A stretch of DNA of 64,000 nt, taken from the NCBI GenBank assembly GCA_001916715.1, contig MNSZ01000061.1:115642-179641 (forward strand), given 5' to 3'. Made by a program: the position numbers and the translations under genes. The DNA is from Firmicutes bacterium CAG:24053_14 (GTDB lineage: Bacteria; Bacillota; Clostridia; Oscillospirales; Oscillospiraceae). The notes under the pieces are model-generated. The model was not told the DNA's origin, made no database searches, and saw only the letters and a program-made list of their open reading frames with translations. Below are positions 50,609 to 58,650 of the stretch, in pieces. Within the stretch, counting starts at the first letter, position 1. The number at the start of each line of letters is the position of its first letter.

Positions 50609-51410
50609 TTGCTTTGTTTTTTACCTTTTCGCTCAAATTTTTTCTGTGCTCCTGAATGCGCTCAAATGCCGCGCGGTACTCTGTCTGACTCAGGCGCGGG
50701 AACGCCGACAGAAGGTGACGGTGGACAAGGTTGCGCTCCTCAAGCAGCCCCTTGAGCTTTTCGCGCAGACGCTCGGCCTCGGCGCGGCTCTCCTGAACCT
50801 TGAGCGTGCCGTCGGTCAGGCCGTCGCCGATGCCGTAGGACACCTTCTCGAGCGCCTTTGCCACGTCGTCGATCGCACGCATATGCGCATCGAGCTTGAA
50901 GGCGTTCACGGCCGTTATGCCGAGGTCGCACAAAAACGCCGCGGAAATTATGCACAGCATAATATTGCCGTGCGTGCGCGGTATGGCCTCGATCAGATAC
51001 ACAAGCTTCATCGCCATCGGGTGGAATATGTACAGGATGCAGATGCAGCCCACGCCCCACAGCAGCGAGAATTTCAGACATACATAGCCGCCGATGTTGA
51101 AGGCGTTATCCGTGTAGTCCCACAGCCGGGTGTGCATGAATTTCTCCGATGCCCAGCCGACGATCAGCTCGAACACCGAGCATATGATCACGCTGCCTAT
51201 GTACACCAAAAACACGTTATCCTTTATCGGAGTCAGTGCCAGTATGACCGCAACAAGGCCGTAGCCGTAGATCGGGCAGATCGGCCCGATGAGGAAGCCG
51301 CGGTTAATAAATATGCCCTTGTTCGCCGCGTGGAAGATGACCTCCACACACCAGCCGGCAAAGCCGTAAATGAAAAACAGCCACAAAAGCTGCGTGAAGC
51401 TATAACTCAA
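50586..51410 (-). CDS. CmpB-type (putative ABC transporter type IV) membrane protein
   Basis: A 274-residue protein with about five helices in the first 175 residues and a long cytosolic coiled coil at the C-terminus (about 185-270). The N-terminal FIYGFAGWCVEVIF and GFLIGPICPIYG are hallmarks of the CmpB-like putative ABC-transporter membrane family. No ATPase partner lies nearby, and the family's role is unclear. The start is TTG with AAAGG upstream; an ATG 12 nt earlier is out of frame and closed. Confidence 0.75.
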   Translation of the reverse strand: MSYSFTQLLWLFFIYGFAGWCVEVIFHAANKGIFINRGFLIGPICPIYGYGLVAVILALTPIKDNVFLVYIGSVIICSVFELIVGWASEKFMHTRLWDYTDNAFNIGGYVCLKFSLLWGVGCICILYIFHPMAMKLVYLIEAIPRTHGNIMLCIISAAFLCDLGITAVNAFKLDAHMRAIDDVAKALEKVSYGIGDGLTDGTLKVQESRAEAERLREKLKGLLEERNLVHRHLLSAFPRLSQTEYRAAFERIQEHRKNLSEKVKNKANEIRENK

Positions 51411-51426
51411 AAACCATCAACCTTTC

Positions 51427-52289
51427 TTTTTTAGAGGCGAATTGGGGCACCTACGGATACATATATCTCTGGTAGCCCGGTTCGGGACACTGGTAAAAAC
51501 CGTGGTTGCCACGCGCTGCGTTAGTGCGTTGCTGAGTTTTGCTCCGCACCTTGTAGGGAACGGATTTATCCGTTCCGCGTGTTATGGTTTTGTCGGCACT
51601 TTCCGGTCGGGCTGACGCAAAAACCGTATCGGTATCAGTGCTGACGCGGTAGGCGCTACATTTTTTCAGAGGCGCATTCACATTGTGCCGATGCGTTTAT
51701 TGCGGTGTCCCGGTGTCGAAGTTACCGACAAAACCGTGAAACTCTCGCGCTACGCAAGGTTGTGCTATATTAGTGCAAAATTAGGCTGCACCCCATTGTC
51801 TTCCCCTTGCGGAGCTTGAGGGGAAGATGCCGCTTGCGGCAGATGAGGTGTTATTATATCCGCGCCGTAGGCGCTACATTTTTTCAGAGGCGCATTCACA
51901 TTGTGCCGATACGTTTTTTGCGGTTGCCCGACCGGTAGGTGCCGACGAAACCATCACAGCGGAACGGATAAATCCGTTCCCTACGAGCGACCTTTGGCCG
52001 CAGCGGAGAACTAATAGCTGATAGTTAATAGGTCTTATTCAACCCCTCGGCAGCAAAGCTGCCTGCTCCCCTTGACAGGTGAGCCAATGGGTGCGGCGAA
52101 AAATTCAGCATTGCACTGCTGTAGCTCGAGGCACACACGGTTTCCACCATCTACGGGTGCACCGCAAAACTCAGCGTCGCACTTGCGTTACGCGAAACGC
52201 CACGGTTTCCTCCGCAGTTTCGAACCGGGCTACCGCAATATGCGTATCCGTAGGTGCGTCAATGCGCCTCTAAAAATTCGCCACTAAAA
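51427..52289. repeat. Family I mosaic repeat, locus I-14
   Basis: The longest locus (about 860 bp) with at least three stacked units. Left tips lie at 51427, 51664 (TTTTTTCAGAGGCGCATTCAC) and 51883 (the same variant). Modules include GTAGGGAACGGATTTATCCG, CTTCCCCTTGCGGAGCTTGA and CAACCCCTCGGCAGCAAAGC. The right end has a doubled tip (GCGCCTCTAAAAA then TTCGCCACTAAAA). Confidence 0.9.
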
Positions 52290-52943
52290 TTCCGATTCGA
52301 CGTAGCCGATGCGGTCAAGCTCGCCGTCCTTATCCCAAAGGAAATCGAGCTTCAGCTCCTTGCCCTGCTTGATGCGCTCCAGGTTTTCGATGTGCTTGGA
52401 GAGGATGGGTAGGGTTATAAGCCCGAGTATCGCGGCCGCGCGCCAGTCGCCGCGCTCGATGCCGTGGTAGATCGGATAAAATATCGAGCCGGTTATCGGC
52501 ACGAGGCAGAGATAGCGCGTCGCCATCAGCAGCACCGACTCGAGAAACAGCGTGGTGAGGAAGTCGTGCACGCCGAACGCGAGGATCACGCCGCCGAGGC
52601 AGGCAAGACCCTTGCCGCCGCGAAAATGCATCAGCGCCGGGTACATATGCCCGAGAACGCAGGCGGCACCGGCGGCTTCACCTGCATATTTGCTCTGCAA
52701 AAACAGCTTGCGCGCAAGTCCAACGCTCACAGCGGCCTTGCTGATATCAAAGCACATGACGAATGCGCCGGCCTTCTTGCCCTCGAGTATCATCAGATTT
52801 GTCGCCCCGGCATTGCCCGAGCCCTTTTTGCGAATGTCATATCCCTTGCGCAGACCCATGACGTAGGCCGGGTTGAGGTTCCCGATGGCGTAGCCGAGTC
52901 CGGCGGCCGCAAGCGCGGCTGAAAGCGGCTTGTTTATCTTCAT
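52284..52943 (-). CDS. plsY: PlsY-type glycerol-3-phosphate acyltransferase
   Basis: A 219-residue membrane protein of the PlsY family, which acylates glycerol 3-phosphate from acyl-phosphate in phospholipid synthesis. The three family motifs are clear: SGNAGATN, GHMYPALMHFRGGKG and the later loop before the last helices. The C-terminal tail is longer than usual (about 25 residues). It overlaps the upstream gph-like gene by 4 nt. The stop TAG comes from the repeat tip (TTTTAGTGGCG). Confidence 0.85.
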   Translation of the reverse strand: MKINKPLSAALAAAGLGYAIGNLNPAYVMGLRKGYDIRKKGSGNAGATNLMILEGKKAGAFVMCFDISKAAVSVGLARKLFLQSKYAGEAAGAACVLGHMYPALMHFRGGKGLACLGGVILAFGVHDFLTTLFLESVLLMATRYLCLVPITGSIFYPIYHGIERGDWRAAAILGLITLPILSKHIENLERIKQGKELKLDFLWDKDGELDRIGYVESEF

Positions 52944-53593
52944 TTCTCGCCCTCCGTAAGTATGCTAAGAAGCTCGCCGGTGCTGTCGGCTATCGGGCAG
53001 CCAAAGGGCAGCAGCGTCTCTCTGCCGCGAAAGCCCCAGGATACCAGAATGCAGTCGCATCCGGCGTTCGCGGCGGTCTGCCCGTCAACGTCGGAGTCGC
53101 CGATGTAAACGGCCTGTCCGATATCGCAGCCGAGGCTGCCGACAGTTTCAAAAACGCTGTCCGGTGCAGGCTTTTTGCGGACATTTTCGCGCTCGCCGAC
53201 GACGCTGTCGAACACACCGGGAAAATAATGCGCAATGAGCGCTTTCACCGGCTCGTCTGCCTTGTTCGACACAACGCCGAGCTGCCAGCCGCGCGCCTTG
53301 AGCGCGTCGAGCATTTCCGGTATGCCGGGGTAGGGTCGCGTCAAAACCATGCAGTTTTCCGCATAGTGGCGCTTGAAGGCTGCAAACACGCGGTCGGTCA
53401 CGTCCGGTGCGCAGCCGTCCGGCACGGCGCGCTCAATGAGCTTCCGTATGCCGTTTCCGACAAAGCGCCGAACCTCGTCAAGACTACGCTTCGGCAAGCC
53501 CTCGCTTTCGAGCGCAAAATTCGTCGAGGCGTGCAGATCCTCAAGCGTGTACAGCAAAGTTCCGTCCAAATCAAATATCGCAAGTTTTTTCAT
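52940..53593 (-). CDS. HAD-superfamily hydrolase, phosphoglycolate phosphatase-like
   Basis: A 217-residue HAD hydrolase of the Gph type. The motifs are FDLDGTLL (nucleophile Asp), SNKAD (motif II), KKPAPD (motif III Lys) and GDSDVDGQTA (motif IV acids), with a helical cap at about 15-85. It probably dephosphorylates phosphoglycolate or a similar small phosphate ester. It has its own promoter and is the first gene of a unit with plsY. Confidence 0.85.
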   Translation of the reverse strand: MKKLAIFDLDGTLLYTLEDLHASTNFALESEGLPKRSLDEVRRFVGNGIRKLIERAVPDGCAPDVTDRVFAAFKRHYAENCMVLTRPYPGIPEMLDALKARGWQLGVVSNKADEPVKALIAHYFPGVFDSVVGERENVRKKPAPDSVFETVGSLGCDIGQAVYIGDSDVDGQTAANAGCDCILVSWGFRGRETLLPFGCPIADSTGELLSILTEGEK

Positions 53594-53611
53594 AGTTTGT
53601 CCTCCGCCATG

Positions 53612-53640
53612 ATTTTAATACATGTGTCCGAAAAATTCAA
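53612..53640 (-). promoter_or_regulatory. Promoter of the HAD hydrolase-plsY unit
   Basis: On the minus strand: TTGAAT, 17-nt spacer, TAAAAT, 19 nt upstream of the ATG at 53593. Confidence 0.65.
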
Positions 53641-53657
53641 GATTCTTTGTCGAACCA

Positions 53658-53686
53658 TTGACCGCCCCGGAATTGGATGGTAAAAT
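53658..53686 (+). promoter_or_regulatory. Promoter of the small membrane protein gene
   Basis: TTGACC, 17-nt spacer, TAAAAT, 33 nt before the ATG at 53719. It is divergent from the HAD promoter. Confidence 0.65.
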
Positions 53687-53718
53687 ATTTATCCGACATT
53701 GAAAGGGGATATCGGCAT

Positions 53719-54153
53719 ATGGAGGATAAAACGCTGCTTGAAGAGCTGCTTGAGCGCTCGCCGGACGAGCGGATGCACAAGCGAAAAATGGACAAGGCGT
53801 ATCAGCTCATGACGATGGGCTTTCGCGACGAGGCCGATGCTCTGTTTGATGAGATACTTGCCGAGGAGCCGTTTAACCGCGACGCGATGACCGGCAAGAA
53901 GCTCATCGAGCGCCAGAAGGCGGTCGAAAACAGATTGGACAATCTCGCTGCCCGTGCGCGCACGTCTATACCCGAGCCGAAGCCGGGCGCGACTCCGGAG
54001 GAGCCGAGCGAGACCGAAGAAAACGCGCCCGTTTGCGAGCCGAGACTCAAGCTTTTGCGCTCGAAGAAAGTGAGAGCCGTGCTCGTCGCGCTGTTTGTCG
54101 CTGCTTTTTTAGCGGCACTTTGGGGCGCCTACCGATACGGTTTTCTCTGGTAG
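53719..54153 (+). CDS. Small tail-anchored protein whose C-terminus is encoded by a family I repeat
   Basis: A 144-residue protein: a helical N-terminal part (about 1-75, TPR-like short helices), a Pro/Glu-rich linker (about 80-112), and a single C-terminal transmembrane helix. The last 17 or so residues (FLAALWGAYRYGFLW) are encoded by a family I left arm, TTTTTAGCGGCACTTTGGGG onward. In other copies this frame ends at a TGA (LEAN-stop); here it is TGG, and translation runs on to the TAG of CTCTGGTAG. The ATG at 53719 follows AAAGGGG. I do not recognise the soluble part. Confidence 0.65.
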   Translation: MEDKTLLEELLERSPDERMHKRKMDKAYQLMTMGFRDEADALFDEILAEEPFNRDAMTGKKLIERQKAVENRLDNLAARARTSIPEPKPGATPEEPSETEENAPVCEPRLKLLRSKKVRAVLVALFVAAFLAALWGAYRYGFLW

Positions 54154-54739
54154 CACAACAGCGCAGACTGCGTCTGCGAGGTAAAAAGTAAAAAGAATCG
54201 TAGGGAACGGGCTTGCCCGTTCCGTTTTTTTTAGAGGCGCATTTACGCAGTCACGGATACGTTTATTGCGTCAGCCCGGTTCGAGACTGCTGACCAAACC
54301 GGAAAACTGCCGCTCTACATGAGAACGCAGCTGAAGTTTGCACCGCACCCTTGTAGGGAACGGGCTTGCCCGCTCCGCATGTTATGGTCTGGTCGGCACC
54401 AAAATAGAATCGTAGGGGCGGCCATTGGCCGCCCGTTTTTAATAATGTGGCGGTTAGCACCGCAGATTTAATAACACCTCATCCGTCACAAGGTGACACC
54501 TTCCCCTCAAGCTCCGCAAGGGGAAGGCATTTAGAGGCGCATTTACGCAGTCACGGATACGTTTATTGCGTCAGCCCGACCGGAGACTGCCGACTTAACC
54601 GTAGCAAGCGGCGGCACAAATTTTGCACTAATATAGCACAATCTTATATGGCTCGTGGCAGCTGCGGTTTCCTCCGCACCCTCGAACCGGGCAACCAGAG
54701 ATAGCCGTATCCGTGACTGCCCTAATTCGCCTCTAAAAA
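54106..54739. repeat. Family I mosaic repeat, locus I-15
   Basis: The left arm is inside the preceding coding region. Further left tips lie at 54231 (TTTTTTTTAGAGGCGCATTT) and 54532 (TTTAGAGGCGCATTTACGCA). Modules include GTAGGGAACGGGCTTGCCCG twice, CGGCCATTGGCCGCCCG and CACCTCATCCGTCACAAGGT. The right tip CCTAATTCGCCTCTAAAAAA overlaps the hypA 3' end. Confidence 0.9.
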
Positions 54740-55078
54740 AACGGCGATCTCTTTGATGTTATACTCGTTGCCGGTCTCGAGCCAGGTGTTCTCGCTGCCG
54801 CAGTGAGGGCAGACCTTGGCGTATTTGACTGTTTCGTAGGTTTTTCCGCAGTTGCCGCAGCGAGTAACGGCTTTTATCGGCTCTATGATCAGCTCGGCAT
54901 CCCGGAGGCATTTTTCCTTAGTGACAGCCCAGTGCCAAAAATTTTGGATATACTCCGGGATAATGCCGGAAACCTCGCCGATCTCAAGCGTGACGGACGC
55001 GACCTTGCTGAGCTTGTTTTGCTCGCAGACCTCGTTTACGGCGCGGATAACGTACATTACGGTTCCCATTTCGTGCAT
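54722..55078 (-). CDS. HypA-like nickel/zinc metallochaperone
   Basis: A 118-residue HypA/HybF-like protein. It starts MHEMGTVMYV with the conserved N-terminal His2-Glu3 nickel-binding pair. The zinc site is in CGNCGKTY...CPHCGS. HypA inserts nickel in [NiFe]-hydrogenase maturation, but no hydrogenase genes lie in the window. It lies 9 nt downstream of the large oxidoreductase gene and is probably cotranscribed. Its last residues FLEAN and the stop come from the repeat tip. Confidence 0.8.
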   Translation of the reverse strand: MHEMGTVMYVIRAVNEVCEQNKLSKVASVTLEIGEVSGIIPEYIQNFWHWAVTKEKCLRDAELIIEPIKAVTRCGNCGKTYETVKYAKVCPHCGSENTWLETGNEYNIKEIAVFLEAN

Positions 55079-55087
55079 GATGCCACC

Positions 55088-57820
55088 TTATTTCGCGCCG
55101 GTAATACGCTTTACTGTGAGCTTGGCGACGCGCTTTATGCCGTGCTTGAGCACTGCCTGCTTTGCATAGTCGCCGTTAATGTAGTTTGCAAACTCGGGGT
55201 GAGTGCGGTTGAGGTGGATCGCGTCAAACTTGCACTTTGTGGTGCAAAGTCCGCAGCCGATGCACTTTTTCTCGTCAACGACCGTCCTGCCGCAGCTGAG
55301 GCAGCGCGAGGCCTCGAGCTTGACCTGCGCCTCGGTAAGCCCCACGCGGTTATCGCGCATGGTTTTGGTCTTGCTCTCGTCGTTTTCGTTAAACTGCCGT
55401 TCCGGCGCGTTCAGCTTCTCGACCGGGATGACGACATCCGACTTGTCAAGCTCCTTGAAATTGCGCAGATTGCGCGCGATCGTCAGGCTGTGGCCGGGAT
55501 GCACGAAGCGGTGGATGCTCGTTGCGCCCTCGCGGCCGTTTGCGATCGCGTCGATGGTGTATTTAGGCCCCGTTGCGATATCGCCGCCGCCGAAGATATC
55601 CGCATCGGCGGTCTGCCAGGTGATCTCCGCGGTTTTGACAAGGCGGCCGTTTTGCGTTTCGACCTTTGTGCCGGAAAGGACATTGCCCCAGTCGGCGCAC
55701 TGACCGATGGAGACATAGACGTTCGCGCAGGGAACGACGATCGTTTCGCTCTCGTCGAATTTCGGCGCAAATCGACCGTTTTCGTCGCGCACTGACAGGC
55801 AGCGCCTGAACTCAACGCCCGTGACACGGCCGTTTTCGCCGATGATGCGCTTCGGACCCCAGCAGTTGTTTATCTCGATGCCCTCGGCTATCGCTTCGTT
55901 CTTCTCGTCGGGAACGGTGGGCATTTCCTCGTCGCTTTCAAGGCAGAAAAGGCTGACCTTGCCGGTTCCGAGCCTGGTCGCCGCGCGGCCAACGTCGATC
56001 GCAGCGTTGCCGCCGCCGATAACGACCGTGTCGCCGCTGACAGACGTGGTCTCGCCGCGGTTTACGCCGCGCAGAAAATCAATGCCGCCGATAACGCCGT
56101 CAAGCTCCTCGCCCTCAACGTTGAGGCGGACGGCCTTTTGCAGGCCGATGGCGAGATAAAACGCCTTGTAGCCCTGCTCGCGCAGCTCGGGGATGGTGAC
56201 ATCCTTGCCGACCTCAACGTCGCACTTGAATTCAACTCCCATTTCCCGGAGAACATCGATCTCGGCATTGACAATGTCTTTTTCAAGGCGGAAGGAAGGA
56301 ATACCCTTGGTAAGCATGCCTCCGGGAATGGGGTCTTTATCAAAAACGGTGACGGGGTAGCTCATATTCGCGAGGAAATACGCGCAGCTCATGCCCGAAG
56401 GGCCTGCGCCGATGACGGCGATCTTCTGCGTGTAGTCGATCTCGTCGCCCTTGTGGCGCAGCTTTTTGGGAATGTAGCGATGCTCCGCGTTCAGCTCGCG
56501 CGAGGCTACGAATTTCTTTATCGCGTCGATGGATATCGGATCATCGACCGTGCCGCGTGTGCAGGCGTTTTCGCAGCGCTTGTTGCATATCGAGCCGCAC
56601 ACCGCCGGAAAGGGGTTATCCTGCTTTATAAGCTGGAGCGCCTCGTCGTATCTGCCCTCGCCGGCCATTTTGACGTAGCCCTGAATTGCAATGTGCGCAG
56701 GGCAGGCGGTCTTGCAGGGCGCGGTGCCTGTGTCGTAGCACTGGATCTGGTTATCCTCGCGGTAGTTGTAGTTCCAATTTTTCCTGCCCCAGTCGAGGGT
56801 CTCGTCGGGCAGAGTGACGGTGGGGTATTCCACCGCGCCCTCACGGGTGCACAGCTTCTGACCGAGCTTTGCCGCGCCTGTCGGGCATGCCTCGACGCAC
56901 TTGCCGCAGGCAACGCAGTTTTCGGGCGTAACGCGCGCACGGTAGGCGGAGGCGGAGCAGTTGGGGTTGTTGAAAAGCTGCGAGCAGCGCAGACCGAAGC
57001 ACGAGCCGATGGTGCAGTTGCAGATAGCGAATATCTCGTCCGGGCCGTCGCCGTTTGTTATCTGGTGCATGTAGCCGTTTTCCTCGCATCGCTCGAGCAG
57101 CGCGACGACCTCGTCGTAGCTTGCTTTTTTCACGTCCTTGCCGGTCTCCCAAAGGTACTGCGCATAGTCGCCGAGAAGGATGCAGACATTATCCTCAAGC
57201 TCGCCGCAGCCCTCGCCGCGCGTAACCATCGCCTTGCGGCACTGGCAGGGCGCAATGGCAAACTGATCGCGCTCCTTGTATTTATCGAGCCAATATGAGA
57301 TATGTTCAACGTCAAGCGACCGGCTCTCCTTCGGGATGGCCTTTTCAACGGGGATAACGTGGAAGCCCAGTCCGCCGCCGCCGGGAGGTATCATGTGCGA
57401 AATGCTCTCCATGGGCAGGTAGCTCATCTGATACGAAAATTCGCCGACCTTTTCGGGAACGCGCTTAAACAGCTCCTTGTTGTATATCATGTTTTCGCTG
57501 CTGCCGACAACGAAAACGGGGACGAAATACTGCTTGTGCCGGTCGGCGTTGTGCCAGTTGTACTCAACGATGCCGATCTGCGCAAGCTCCTCGAGCAGCT
57601 TCCCGACGCGGCTTTCCTCCCAGCCGATCCTTTTGGCAAGCTCGGCCGGAGTGTAGGGCTTGCGAACCTTCATCTTCAGCATAAGCTGCGCCATCTCGTC
57701 GGTGAGTATCTCATCGAGCATCCAATATTCCGGGCGGCTCTCGTCCATCTTGGCCTTGCCGAGAGTAACGTCCATGCAGTCGGTGATGTGCTTTGCGAGT
57801 TTTACTATAAGTTCTCTCAT
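55088..57820 (-). CDS. Large FAD-dependent, 4Fe-4S-containing NAD(P) oxidoreductase with N-terminal winged-helix-like domain
   Basis: A 910-residue multidomain protein. Residues about 54-90 look like a winged helix (TPAELAKRIGWEESRVGKLL). Cys clusters lie at 192-206 and 267-279, and a ferredoxin motif CVACGKCVEACP at 302-313. A GltD/DPD-like Fe-S region follows at 361-420, then a two-dinucleotide-binding flavoprotein (GAGPSG 471-476, GGGNAAID 602-609, GGGDIATG 744-751). A C-terminal ferredoxin (CLSCG 840-844, CIGCGLCTTKC 853-863) completes it. It should pass electrons between NAD(P)H and an unknown partner. ATG at 57820 has AAGGAG 9 nt upstream; upstream extension is not supported. A partial paralogue is at 1-206. 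Confidence 0.85.
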   Translation of the reverse strand: MRELIVKLAKHITDCMDVTLGKAKMDESRPEYWMLDEILTDEMAQLMLKMKVRKPYTPAELAKRIGWEESRVGKLLEELAQIGIVEYNWHNADRHKQYFVPVFVVGSSENMIYNKELFKRVPEKVGEFSYQMSYLPMESISHMIPPGGGGLGFHVIPVEKAIPKESRSLDVEHISYWLDKYKERDQFAIAPCQCRKAMVTRGEGCGELEDNVCILLGDYAQYLWETGKDVKKASYDEVVALLERCEENGYMHQITNGDGPDEIFAICNCTIGSCFGLRCSQLFNNPNCSASAYRARVTPENCVACGKCVEACPTGAAKLGQKLCTREGAVEYPTVTLPDETLDWGRKNWNYNYREDNQIQCYDTGTAPCKTACPAHIAIQGYVKMAGEGRYDEALQLIKQDNPFPAVCGSICNKRCENACTRGTVDDPISIDAIKKFVASRELNAEHRYIPKKLRHKGDEIDYTQKIAVIGAGPSGMSCAYFLANMSYPVTVFDKDPIPGGMLTKGIPSFRLEKDIVNAEIDVLREMGVEFKCDVEVGKDVTIPELREQGYKAFYLAIGLQKAVRLNVEGEELDGVIGGIDFLRGVNRGETTSVSGDTVVIGGGNAAIDVGRAATRLGTGKVSLFCLESDEEMPTVPDEKNEAIAEGIEINNCWGPKRIIGENGRVTGVEFRRCLSVRDENGRFAPKFDESETIVVPCANVYVSIGQCADWGNVLSGTKVETQNGRLVKTAEITWQTADADIFGGGDIATGPKYTIDAIANGREGATSIHRFVHPGHSLTIARNLRNFKELDKSDVVIPVEKLNAPERQFNENDESKTKTMRDNRVGLTEAQVKLEASRCLSCGRTVVDEKKCIGCGLCTTKCKFDAIHLNRTHPEFANYINGDYAKQAVLKHGIKRVAKLTVKRITGAK

Positions 57821-57868
57821 AAGTCTACTCCTTTTTTGCACTTGTGTTCTGGTGAAGTGGTCACAGAT

Positions 57869-57897
57869 AGAATAGCACTTGGCGATTTTTTTGTCAA
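57869..57897 (-). promoter_or_regulatory. Promoter of the oxidoreductase-hypA unit
   Basis: On the minus strand: TTGACA, 17-nt spacer, TATTCT, about 50 nt before the ATG at 57820. Confidence 0.7.
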
Positions 57898-57905
57898 GTA
57901 GGAAT

Positions 57906-57935
57906 GAAAAAACTGCCGGGAAAATTTCCCGACAG
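57906..57935 (-). terminator. Rho-independent terminator of the GntR gene
   Basis: On the minus strand, CTGTCGGGA and TCCCGGCAG pair around a short A/T loop, followed by TTTTTT. It lies right after the GntR stop at 57949. Confidence 0.8.
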
Positions 57936-57948
57936 CGAAAGGATATAT

Positions 57949-58650
57949 TTAAATCACGGAGTACGGCCCCTCGATCGCGCTCATCTGGCCGCTTGCGGCG
58001 TACATGCGCGCATGCTCGATATCGCGCGCAATAAGGCACTTAAGCTCGGCCTCCATGTTGTCGATGACCGGCTGAAGGCCGTTTTTTTCGATGAACATCT
58101 CATACATGCCGATCTGCGGCGACATGGTCGAGTTATAAAGCAGCGCGCAGAACGAATTCTGGCTGATGATGTACATTTTGTGATAAAAATGCGTTATCAG
58201 CCTGCACGTTTCGTGCAGCTCCTCGGATTTTTTTATCTCCTCGATAATGCCGCCGAGCGAGGCAATCTCCTCGTCGGAGGCGCGCTTTATAACAAGCTCC
58301 GCTATGAGCGGATCGAGCGCAACGCGGCTTTCGGTGAACGAGCGGAACTCCTTGGCGTTAATTTTGCCGCCGTTATAGCGGATGATCGCAAAGAAGGTTT
58401 CGGTGTTTCCGTTTTCGATGTAGTCGGCGACGTATGTGCCGTGGCGCGGCTTGACCTCAACAAAGCCCTTGGATGCAAGCTCGCTGACTCCAGCATTGAC
58501 CACCGTGAGGCTCACGCCCATGATCTTGCACAGCTGCCTTGCCGGCGGCAGCTTGTCCCCCGGCTTCAGCTCGCCGGACAGTATCTTGTTCTCGATCTCG
58601 CGGACAAACGTTTCGCGGACGGAAAGCGTGCTTATCTTGTCAAAACTCAT
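57949..58650 (-). CDS. GntR-family transcriptional regulator (FadR-like)
   Basis: A 233-residue regulator with an N-terminal winged helix (residues about 8-75, including LPPARQLCKIMGVSLTVVNAGVSELASKG written in part here as LPPARQLCKIMG). A helical FCD/FadR-like effector domain follows (about 95-230). It lies upstream of the large oxidoreductase gene on the same strand, separated by a terminator, and may control it or the overlapping kinase gene. GGAGGACACA precedes the ATG, and the start overlaps the upstream zeta-like gene by 11 nt. Confidence 0.8.
   Translation of the reverse strand: MSFDKISTLSVRETFVREIENKILSGELKPGDKLPPARQLCKIMGVSLTVVNAGVSELASKGFVEVKPRHGTYVADYIENGNTETFFAIIRYNGGKINAKEFRSFTESRVALDPLIAELVIKRASDEEIASLGGIIEEIKKSEELHETCRLITHFYHKMYIISQNSFCALLYNSTMSPQIGMYEMFIEKNGLQPVIDNMEAELKCLIARDIEHARMYAASGQMSAIEGPYSVI

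Noticed and set aside
54722..57820. A hydrogenase operon, suggested by HypA
   Set aside because: No hydrogenase subunits or other hyp genes are present; the neighbour is a flavin/Fe-S oxidoreductase without a NiFe- or H-cluster signature.
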